This document shows, piece after piece, positions 1 to 5,232 of a stretch of DNA of 6,562 nucleotides. The notes under the pieces are model-generated. The model was given only the letters and a program-made list of their open reading frames with translations, did no database searches and was not told where the DNA came from. The translations under genes and the position numbers were made by a program. The stretch spans positions 1 to 6,562 of the forward strand of contig JAFGJA010000249.1 of the NCBI GenBank assembly GCA_016929355.1, given 5' to 3'. How positions within the stretch are numbered: the stretch's first letter is position 1; each line of letters starts with the position of its first letter. The DNA comes from Anaerolineae bacterium. GTDB taxonomy: Bacteria; Chloroflexota; Anaerolineae; Aggregatilineales; Aggregatilineaceae.

Positions 1-991
1 CCGCGCGAATCCGAATACCAGCGCCGCCGGGACCGTCCTCGATGGCCGCATGGAATCGGGACGCGGGCCGGTGGCAACGCTGTTGGTGCAAAACGGCACG
101 CTCAAAACAGGCGATGTCATTACCGCCGGGACCGCGCACGGACGCATCAAGCGCATGTTCGACGAGTTCGGCAATGTAATCACAGAAGCCAGTCCTTCGC
201 GCCCGGTCGCGGTGATGGGCCTGGACGAACCGCCCCACGCGGGCAACCGGTTCGAAGTCGCCCAAAACATCAAAAACGCGCGCTCAACCACCGAAATGCG
301 CCGCTTAGAAGCGGAAGATCAGGCGACCACCGGGCCGGTTGGTATGACGCTCGAAGATGTTTTTGCGCGCTTCCAGGCGGGCGAAACCAAAGAACTGCTG
401 TTGATCATCAAAGTGGATGTGGATGGATCGCTGGAACCGGTGGTGAATTCCGTCAAAAACATTGAAGTGCAAGAACTGCGCGTGCGCGTCTTGCACGCCG
501 ATGTGGGCGAGATCACCGAAAATGATGTGAATCTGGCGGCGGCCTCCAGCGCGATCATCATCGGGTTTAACACGCATCCCGATTCAGCGGCGGAACGTGT
601 CGCTGAATCGCAACGGGTGGATATTCGCACCTATAACATCATCTATCATCTGATCGAAAACGTGGAACTGGCGCTGAAAGGTTTGCTCGATCCCGTCTTT
701 GAGGATAAGGTGATCGGCACGGCGGAAATTCGCCGCGTGATCCGTGTCCCGCGTTTTGGCAACATCGCCGGGTCGTATGTGTTGGATGGCACAATCCGCC
801 GTAATGCTAAAGCGCGCGTGGTGCGCGGCAGCACCATTCTGGGTGAAAACATCAGTGTCTCCAGCTTGAAACGCTTCGAAGAAGATGTGCGCGAGGTCCG
901 CACCGGCTTCGAGTGCGGCATCGGCCTGGACTTCCAGGACATTCGAGAAGGTGATCGGATTCAGTTTTACGTGCGCGAACGGGTGAGTTAA
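1..991 (+). CDS. infB: translation initiation factor IF-2, C-terminal part (5' truncated)
   Basis: IF-2 is the GTPase that brings initiator fMet-tRNA to the 30S subunit and promotes 50S joining. The gene enters from the left edge. The frame is open from base 2 (RANPNTSAAGTVLDG...), so the Met at 50 is internal. The GTPase domain lies outside the window. Visible in order are the beta-barrel domain after the G domain (GRGPVATLLVQNGTLKTGD, about 59-115), domain III (VDVDGSLEPV, then DVGEITENDVNLAAASSAIIIGFN, about 412-570), the linker helix with RTYNIIYHLIENVE, and the fMet-tRNA-binding C2 barrel (GTAEIRRVIRVPRFGNIAGSYV, ECGIGLDFQDIREGDRI, about 715-975). It ends in TAA at 989-991. These signatures are diagnostic of IF-2. 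IF-2 is normally followed directly by rbfA; here an SDR gene intervenes. Confidence 0.97.
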   Translation, partial: RANPNTSAAGTVLDGRMESGRGPVATLLVQNGTLKTGDVITAGTAHGRIKRMFDEFGNVITEASPSRPVAVMGLDEPPHAGNRFEVAQNIKNARSTTEMRRLEAEDQATTGPVGMTLEDVFARFQAGETKELLLIIKVDVDGSLEPVVNSVKNIEVQELRVRVLHADVGEITENDVNLAAASSAIIIGFNTHPDSAAERVAESQRVDIRTYNIIYHLIENVELALKGLLDPVFEDKVIGTAEIRRVIRVPRFGNIAGSYVLDGTIRRNAKARVVRGSTILGENISVSSLKRFEEDVREVRTGFECGIGLDFQDIREGDRIQFYVRERVS

Positions 992-1021
992 ACGCCGCAG
1001 CGCTGGCGCACAATCGAATCA

Positions 1022-1056
1022 ACCTGCCCCCTCCCCACCGGGTGCGGAGGGGGACT
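1022..1056. repeat. C/G-rich palindromic repeat (short or partial copy) after infB
   Basis: A perfect 8-bp stem CCCCCTCC (1027-1034) / GGAGGGGG (1046-1053) encloses an 11-base, itself near-palindromic, loop (CACC/GGGTG). The arms resemble the palindromic modules at 1473-1498 and 4625-4650, but the central part differs, so it is either a diverged or partial member of the same family. It fills much of the 89-base gap between infB and the SDR gene. No T-tract follows, so it does not look like an intrinsic terminator. Confidence 0.6.
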
Positions 1057-1080
1057 CGTGTGTATAGCAGGGTGGGATAA

Positions 1081-2124
1081 ATGCACATTTTAATAGCAGG
1101 CGTGGCGAGTCCAACCGGGCGCTTGTTAGCAGAAACACTGTTAGCAGAAACACGGCTGGCGGATACAACACCCGTGATCACCCGCGTGACCGGCCTCGAT
1201 TCGCGCCCGTGCTTACCCCCACTGGCCGGGCTGCATTTTGTCCGCGCGCGCTTTCGCCAGCCGGAATGGACGCCCCTGCTCGACAGCACCGATCACCCGG
1301 TAGACGTGGTGATCCTGGTTACGGGAGCCGAGTGGCCGGCCTCCCGCCGCCGCTCACCGGATGCAACCTTGTTCGCCGATACACGCTTCGTGATCGATGC
1401 GGCATTGGCGGCAAAGGTCCGCAAACTGATCGTGGTCAACAGCGCGGCGTTGTATGGGACCTCACCCCCTAACCCCCTCGCCATGCATAGAGAGGGGGAG
1501 TCGAGTTCAGGTCGCGCTGCCCTTCCCGGCATAAAAGGGGAGATGCAACGCATAAGCAGCGTATATCTGACCGAATCAGCCCCGGTACGCGGGCACGAGG
1601 CGAGCGTCTATGCCCGCGCACGGGCGCGTATCGCGGATTATCTGGACGTGATCAGCGCACAGAACACCAAAACGATCATGACCCGGCTGCGGATGGTGTG
1701 GCTCTGTGGCGCACGGCATACAGCCCTGGCGCGCTATGCCCAAACGGACCCCGTTTTAGTGCGCGGTTTTGCCGATCACGCGCTGGACGTAATCCACGAA
1801 CAGGATGCCATCGCCGCGATCCGGCTGGCGCTGCATCACGATCTGCCCGGCATATACAACGTGGGCTATGGAGCCGATGCCGCCGGACAGATCACGTTTA
1901 GCGACTTAGCCGCGCTCGCCGGACAGGAACGCGAACCCGTATCCTTGACGCACGTCACGCTGCGGGCGTGGTGGCGCTGGCGTTGGCGTGGCAAACCGAT
2001 GCCACCGGGGTTTGTACGCGCGTTCGTGCGCGCCGGTCCACTGGATGCGCAAAAATTGCGCGCGGCGGGCTGGTCGCCGCAGTATACGGCACGGGCGGCA
2101 GTACTCGAAGCATTCCGCACATAA
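1081..2124 (+). CDS. extended SDR / NAD-dependent epimerase-dehydratase family protein
   Basis: This is a 347-residue protein with a Rossmann-fold N-terminus (MHILIAGVASPTGRLLAETL), a mid-region strand ending in the SDR Ser/Tyr motif LIVVNSAALYG (S121, Y125), an active-site-like Y177, a segment matching the usual substrate-side motif (LDVIHEQDAIAAI, residues 235-247), and the typical C-terminal LRAAGWSPQYTARAAV tail. Such proteins oxidise, epimerise or reduce sugars or small molecules with NAD(P). The substrate cannot be told. Several points are odd. The glycine motif reads AGVASPTG (middle Gly replaced by Ser). The Tyr motif is YARAR, so Arg181 stands where the catalytic Lys is expected. About 31 extra residues between S121 and Y177 are encoded by a palindromic repeat. 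It starts at ATG 1081 with AGGGTGGG four bases upstream. It interrupts the infB-rbfA order. Catalytic activity is doubtful. Confidence 0.85.
   Translation: MHILIAGVASPTGRLLAETLLAETRLADTTPVITRVTGLDSRPCLPPLAGLHFVRARFRQPEWTPLLDSTDHPVDVVILVTGAEWPASRRRSPDATLFADTRFVIDAALAAKVRKLIVVNSAALYGTSPPNPLAMHREGESSSGRAALPGIKGEMQRISSVYLTESAPVRGHEASVYARARARIADYLDVISAQNTKTIMTRLRMVWLCGARHTALARYAQTDPVLVRGFADHALDVIHEQDAIAAIRLALHHDLPGIYNVGYGADAAGQITFSDLAALAGQEREPVSLTHVTLRAWWRWRWRGKPMPPGFVRAFVRAGPLDAQKLRAAGWSPQYTARAAVLEAFRT
1125..1154 (+). repeat. 15-bp tandem duplication inside the SDR gene
   Basis: Two adjacent 15-base units, GTTAGCAGAAACACT (1125-1139) and GTTAGCAGAAACACG (1140-1154), match at 14 of 15 positions. 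They encode LLAET-LLAET within the helix that follows the nucleotide-binding glycine loop. The duplication keeps the frame and lengthens that helix by five residues. Confidence 0.8.
1459..1551. repeat. palindromic interspersed element inserted in-frame in the SDR coding sequence
   Basis: Positions 1459-1502 match the reverse complement of 4621-4664 at 39 of 44 bases without gaps, including the CCATGCAT palindrome core (1473-1498 is the 26-base module, 24 of 26 identical). A second, weaker C-rich/G-rich pair follows (CCCTT 1520-1524 / AAGGG 1535-1539), so the two-module layout of the 4566-4664 copy is partly kept. The whole stretch is translated without a stop (TSPPNPLAMHREGE... to ...IKGEM). 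Bounds are estimated: in E. coli GalE the active-site Ser and Tyr are 25 residues apart, here 56, an excess of 31 codons or 93 bases. No clear target-site duplication is visible. Confidence 0.8.
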
Positions 2125-2187
2125 TGATACATTTTCGGCGGCAGCGTGCATCATAGCACACGTAGACCGCTTTCAACACAGCAACAA

Positions 2188-2192
2188 AGAGG
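2188..2192 (+). promoter_or_regulatory. ribosome binding site of rbfA
   Basis: AGAGG lies 7 bases before ATG 2200. It selects this Met over the in-frame ATG at 2146, whose 18 additional residues (MHHSTRRPLSTQQQRGNT) do not resemble the RbfA N-terminus. Confidence 0.7.
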
Positions 2193-2199
2193 TAACACC

Positions 2200-2607
2200 A
2201 TGACCATTAAACAAGAACGGGCCGCGCAGTTGATACAGGAAATTCTCGGTGAATTGCTCATGTTCGAAGTCACCGATCCGGCGCTGCAAGCGGTCAATAT
2301 CACGGCAGTGCGCGTAGATCGGGAGATCGAATACGCAGATATTTACGTGTTCGCCAGCGATGACGAACAGGAAGTCATGGCCGGGCTGAATCGCGCGCGC
2401 GGCTTTTTGCGACGCGAACTGGCTGCCAAAACCAGCTTTCGCAAGACGCCGGAACTCATCTTTCACTGGGACGCGACAATTGAACATGCCGCGCGCATTG
2501 ACGAACTGCTTAACTCGCTGGACATAGAACCGGGCGAAGCGAATACGTCGAATACAGATGGCGCGGATTCGGACGCAGGAGAGGATCAGGGTGCAGATGA
2601 GGCTTGA
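2200..2607 (+). CDS. rbfA: 30S ribosome-binding factor RbfA
   Basis: RbfA is a small KH-type protein that binds the immature 30S subunit and helps 16S rRNA 5'-end maturation and cold adaptation. The 135-residue product shows the family hallmarks in order: an N-terminal helix (RAAQLIQEILGELLMFEVTDP), the KH strands (VNITAVRVDREIEYADIYVF), ALNRA-like AGLNRARGFLRREL, and the closing RKTPELIFHWDATIEHAARIDELL split over residues 67-107. After about residue 110 the protein continues in a low-complexity acidic tail rich in Asp, Glu, Gly and Ala, which is not part of the conserved domain. The start at ATG 2200 is set by AGAGG upstream. The 3' end overlaps nrnA, implying translational coupling. Confidence 0.95.
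   Translation: MTIKQERAAQLIQEILGELLMFEVTDPALQAVNITAVRVDREIEYADIYVFASDDEQEVMAGLNRARGFLRRELAAKTSFRKTPELIFHWDATIEHAARIDELLNSLDIEPGEANTSNTDGADSDAGEDQGADEA
2577..2584 (+). promoter_or_regulatory. ribosome binding site for nrnA inside the end of rbfA
   Basis: AGGAGAGG lies 6 bases before GTG 2591 and 12 bases before ATG 2597, both in frame with nrnA. The spacing favours GTG 2591 (adding Val-Gln to the N-terminus, with the first codon read as Met), while start-codon preference and the extra AGGG at 2588-2591 favour ATG 2597. Both starts overlap rbfA (by 17 or 11 bases). Confidence 0.55.
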
Positions 2608-3589
2608 TTGGGACGCAGCCAGCGATCTAGTTCACAACGCGGCCTCGATTCTGGTGCTGACGCATGTCGGGCCGGACGGTGACGCGATTGGTTCCATGAT
2701 GGGCCTCACGCACGTCCTGCGCAGCATCGGCAAGACGGTGATCACGGCGGTTGATGGCGGCGTGCCAGATTATCTGGCGTTTCTGCCGGAATCCGCCGCC
2801 ACCTACCCCGCTCTGACGCCCGACCTGCTGAACGGAAACATCGATCTCGTGATCGCGGTGGATTGTGGCGACGAAGCCCGGATGGGTCAGGTCGGGCAGG
2901 TCGCTCTGCAAAACGGATCACCGCTCATCAATCTGGATCACCATCGCACCAATACACTGTTTGGACAGGCCAATCTGGTAGACCTGACCACCGTCGCGGC
3001 GGCGGAAGGCATCCTTGATTGGCTGGATCGCATGGGCATCGCGGTTAATGAAACCGCCGCATTTTGCCTGCTCACCGGCCTCGTGACCGATACGCTGTGT
3101 TTCCGCACGGATAACGTTACCAGCGATACACTCGGCAAAGCGCAGCGCTTGATGGCGTCGGGCGCATCTCTCGCCGAAATTGTGCAGCGCACCGTCAGCC
3201 GCAAATCGATGCTTGGTTTTCAACTCTGGGCGCAGGTGTTGCCCACCATGCAGATCGAGGATCACATCGTCTGGGCCGCGATCACACAGGAAATGTACCG
3301 CGCCATCAATTACCCGGATTGGGACGATGCGGGCTTAGTCAGCACACTGGTCATGGCGGAAGATGCCTATATCTCGGTGGTTTTCAAGGAAAAACCGGAT
3401 GGGACTGTTGAGATCGGGATTCGCGCCGTGCCGGGCTTTGATACATCCGAAGTAGCCGTGGCGCTCGGCGGCGGCGGTCATGCGCTGGCCTCCGGCGCAA
3501 CCGTTGACGAGCCGCTCGCCACGCTCGTACCGCGCGTTGTGAAAATGCTCCGAAAAGCCATTGCGCAGGGCGATCCATTGGTTGTGTGA
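2597..3589 (+). CDS. nrnA: DHH/DHHA1 phosphoesterase, bifunctional nanoRNase / pAp phosphatase type
   Basis: NrnA-type enzymes degrade 2-5-mer RNAs and dephosphorylate 3'-phosphoadenosine 5'-phosphate in the cytoplasm, using two Mn ions. From ATG 2597 the protein has 330 residues, normal for the family. The metal-binding motifs are all present: HVGPDGDAIGS (H23, D27, D29), VDCGD (D89), LDHHRTN (D114-H116), GLVTDT (D165), and the C-terminal DHHA1 signature GGGGHALASGA (residues 291-300), which binds the substrate. The position between rbfA and truB is typical of many Gram-positive and Chloroflexota genomes. The start overlaps the rbfA stop by 11 bases; GTG 2591 is an alternative. Nothing suggests loss of function. 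Family-level call is very secure; substrate preference is known from homologues, not from this sequence. Confidence 0.93.
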   Translation: MRLDWDAASDLVHNAASILVLTHVGPDGDAIGSMMGLTHVLRSIGKTVITAVDGGVPDYLAFLPESAATYPALTPDLLNGNIDLVIAVDCGDEARMGQVGQVALQNGSPLINLDHHRTNTLFGQANLVDLTTVAAAEGILDWLDRMGIAVNETAAFCLLTGLVTDTLCFRTDNVTSDTLGKAQRLMASGASLAEIVQRTVSRKSMLGFQLWAQVLPTMQIEDHIVWAAITQEMYRAINYPDWDDAGLVSTLVMAEDAYISVVFKEKPDGTVEIGIRAVPGFDTSEVAVALGGGGHALASGATVDEPLATLVPRVVKMLRKAIAQGDPLVV

Positions 3590-3609
3590 CGCTCATAATG
3601 TGATATACT
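3582..3609 (+). promoter_or_regulatory. candidate sigma-70-type promoter upstream of truB
   Basis: TTGTGT (3582-3587, 3 of 6 to TTGACA), a 16-base spacer, and TATACT (3604-3609, 5 of 6 to TATAAT) lie at the end of nrnA. Transcription would begin near 3616, giving a leader of about 50 bases before truB, which contains a small GCTGA/TCAGC hairpin (3625-3642). The -10 is good, the -35 weak. Confidence 0.4.
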
Positions 3610-3614
3610 TCACA
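3599..3614. promoter_or_regulatory. CRP/FNR-like operator dyad TGTGA-N6-TCACA overlapping the -10 box
   Basis: TGTGA-TATACT-TCACA is a perfect dyad with the exact half-sites and 6-base spacing of the E. coli CRP consensus. The 6-base spacer is exactly the candidate -10 hexamer. A regulator bound here would occlude RNA polymerase, so repression of truB would be expected. That a CRP-family protein binds here is an inference from the pattern. Confidence 0.4.
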
Positions 3615-3666
3615 ATGGATTGGCGCTGAGAAACACATCAGCAGCGAAGAGGATTTCATCGCAGAC

Positions 3667-4566
3667 ATGACGCATATTTTCGGCCTGCTGAATATCAATA
3701 AACCCCAGGGACCGACCAGTCACGACATGGTGGCGCGGGTGCGGCGCGGTATCCAGCTCAAAAAAGTGGGCCACGCGGGTACGCTCGACCCGATGGCAAC
3801 CGGCGTGCTGGTTCTCTGTTTGGGGCCAGCTACCCGTCTCAGCGAATACGTGATGGGATCGCCCAAAACGTACCGCGCGCGGGTGCATTTCGGTATCGAA
3901 ACGGACACCTACGACGCGGCAGGCGCGATTGTGGCGCAGCAGCCCGATCCGGTCCGCCGCGAGATGGTGATCGCCGCGCTCGATCAATTTCGCGGCGACA
4001 TCGCCCAAATCCCCCCGATGTACAGCGCGATCAAGCAAGGTGGCAAAAAACTATACGATCTGGCGCGCGCCGGGCAGGAAGTCGAACGCCCGCCCCGCCC
4101 GGTGACGATTCACCGCCTGGACCTGACCGGGTGGGATTTCCCCTATGCGGACCTGGACATTGAATGTTCGCCGGGCACGTATATTCGCAGTCTGGCGCAT
4201 GACCTGGGCCAAGCGGTGGGCATTGGCGCGCATCTGACCGCGCTGGAACGATCCGCAAGCGGCGCATTCACCATCGAAAATGCGGTCACATGGCCCGATC
4301 TCGAAGCGGCGATGGCCGGTGGGACATGGGAACACTATCTGCTGCCGCCCGATCTGGCGCTGGCTGATACGCCGGTGATCCAACTGGACGCCGCCGGTAC
4401 AGCCGATGTGTTCAACGGGCGGTTGATCCCAGTCCATGATACGCAGGGCAGCGATCCGAATATCTCAGGTGATCTGGCACGCGCCCATGATTCTGATGGG
4501 CAGTTGATCGCCATTCTGACCCGGCGCGGGGATCAGTGGAAGCCGGACAAGGTGTTTCCGCGATAA
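3667..4566 (+). CDS. truB: tRNA pseudouridine(55) synthase TruB
   Basis: TruB converts U55 to pseudouridine in the T-loop of tRNAs and also acts as a tRNA-folding chaperone. The 299-residue protein is of the usual length. It shows the N-terminal GLLNINKPQGPTSHDMV, the catalytic motif GHAGTLDPMATGVL with Asp41 as the nucleophile, the KTYRARVHFGIETDTYD strand, PPMYSAIKQGGKKLYDLAR, and CSPGTYIRSLAHDLG (around residues 175-189), followed by a C-terminal PUA-like region. It starts at ATG 3667; the only purine-rich site, AAGAGGA at 3647-3653, is 13 bases away, longer than optimal, and no other in-frame start lies between. It may have its own promoter at 3582-3609. Confidence 0.96.
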   Translation: MTHIFGLLNINKPQGPTSHDMVARVRRGIQLKKVGHAGTLDPMATGVLVLCLGPATRLSEYVMGSPKTYRARVHFGIETDTYDAAGAIVAQQPDPVRREMVIAALDQFRGDIAQIPPMYSAIKQGGKKLYDLARAGQEVERPPRPVTIHRLDLTGWDFPYADLDIECSPGTYIRSLAHDLGQAVGIGAHLTALERSASGAFTIENAVTWPDLEAAMAGGTWEHYLLPPDLALADTPVIQLDAAGTADVFNGRLIPVHDTQGSDPNISGDLARAHDSDGQLIAILTRRGDQWKPDKVFPR

Positions 4567-4664
4567 CCCCTCCCCCTAATCCCCTCCCCGTAAACGGAGA
4601 GGGGGAACTCTATATGACCTGACTCCCCCTCTCCATGCATGGAGAGGGGGCCGGGGGGTGAGGT
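4566..4664. repeat. pair of C/G-rich palindromic modules in inverted arrangement after truB
   Basis: The left module (hairpin 4581-4604, one mismatch, TAAA loop) and the right module (4625-4650, a perfect 26-base palindrome with the core CCATGCATGG) each fold alone. In addition 4566-4605 matches the reverse complement of 4625-4664 at 29 of 40 positions, so the two are inverted copies. The right module is the closest relative of the copy inside the SDR gene. An 8-bp inverted repeat, TTCCGCGA (4556-4563) / TCGCGGAA (4680-4687), brackets the whole structure and overlaps the truB stop. There is no T-tract after the stems, so intrinsic termination is not indicated. It looks like a MITE-like or REP-like mobile or structural repeat. 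Confidence 0.8.
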
Positions 4665-4717
4665 GCAATTTGGTTCATTTCGCGGAATTTTGTTAACGTC
4701 TAACTGAAAAATATCAA

Positions 4718-4744
4718 TCGACATTGTAAAGAATACCCTATACA
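4718..4744 (+). promoter_or_regulatory. weak candidate promoter for the GNAT-ribF pair
   Basis: TCGACA (4718-4723, 5 of 6 to TTGACA), a 15-base spacer and TATACA (4739-4744, 4 of 6 to TATAAT) lie in an AT-richer stretch (4665-4760) that contrasts with the surrounding GC-rich DNA. The spacer is short, so this is tentative. Confidence 0.25.
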
Positions 4745-4760
4745 GAAAGGGCCAATCACA

Positions 4761-5225
4761 TTGGACATCCGCATTGCAACCCCAGACGACAAAGCCGCTA
4801 TCGTGCGACACCGCCGGGCCATGTTCGAGGAATTAGGCTATGGCAGCCCTGCGCTGCTCGAAAAAATGGTCGAAACGTTCGACGCCTGGATTGGGGATCA
4901 ATTGAAGGCCGGCGGGTTTCGCGGCTGGGTTGCAGTTGATGACCAGGATGAGGTGATTGGCAGCGCCGGTTTGCGGATTCGCGGTTGGGGACCGCGCGCG
5001 CGCGAACTCGCTGGCAAACAGGGCTACGTGGTCGGGGTGTATGTGGACCCCGCCGGACGCGGGCAAGGCGCTGGGCGCAGCCTGATGCAAACCATGATGG
5101 ACTGGTGCGCGGAATACCAACTCGACTGCCTGATCCTGCATCCCAGCGAAAAGGCGTGTGATCTCTACCTTTCAATGGGGTTCGTGCCAGAGGACGATGC
5201 TTACGTCTGGTATCCGCAGCAGTAA
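4761..5225 (+). CDS. GNAT family N-acetyltransferase
   Basis: This is a 154-residue single-domain Gcn5-related acetyltransferase, which would move an acetyl group from acetyl-CoA to an amine of an unidentified substrate. Visible features are the N-terminal strand and helix (DIRIATPDDKAAIVRHRRAM), a central strand GWVAVDDQDEVIGSAGL, the acetyl-CoA pyrophosphate-binding motif VVGVYVDPAGRGQGAGRSLM (RGQGAG at residues 100-105), and the closing LHPSEKACDLYLSMGF, where Tyr136 is at the usual general-acid position. The start is TTG 4761 with AGAAAGGG at 4744-4751 at suitable distance; no ATG or GTG start fits the domain. It lies 7 bases before ribF and probably shares its transcript. GNAT is not a normal member of the truB-ribF cluster. 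The substrate is unknown. Confidence 0.88.
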   Translation: MDIRIATPDDKAAIVRHRRAMFEELGYGSPALLEKMVETFDAWIGDQLKAGGFRGWVAVDDQDEVIGSAGLRIRGWGPRARELAGKQGYVVGVYVDPAGRGQGAGRSLMQTMMDWCAEYQLDCLILHPSEKACDLYLSMGFVPEDDAYVWYPQQ

Positions 5226-5232
5226 ACACACT

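Noticed and set aside
1027..1053. Intrinsic terminator after infB
   Set aside because: The stem is strong but no T-tract follows, and it resembles the interspersed repeat family.
852..1289. 145-residue minus-strand open frame over the infB end and SDR start
   Set aside because: Arg/Ser-rich composition, no domain, spans two genes and a repeat; a shadow frame.
2627..3265. Minus-strand open frames opposite nrnA
   Set aside because: No motif, fully antisense to a gene with all DHH signatures intact.
4566..4664. CRISPR array
   Set aside because: Only two inverted, diverged modules with no regular direct repeats or spacers.
4692..4704. GTTA-ACGTC-TAAC as an operator upstream of the GNAT gene
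   Set aside because: Four-base arms are expected by chance and no regulator family is suggested.
5158..5232. Upstream start for ribF at 5158
   Set aside because: The extra 25 residues overlap the GNAT gene in another frame and are not RibF-like; ATG 5233 fits the family start.
5226..5232. FMN riboswitch controlling ribF
   Set aside because: The gap is only 7 bases, and nothing in 4665-4760 shows the conserved riboswitch core.
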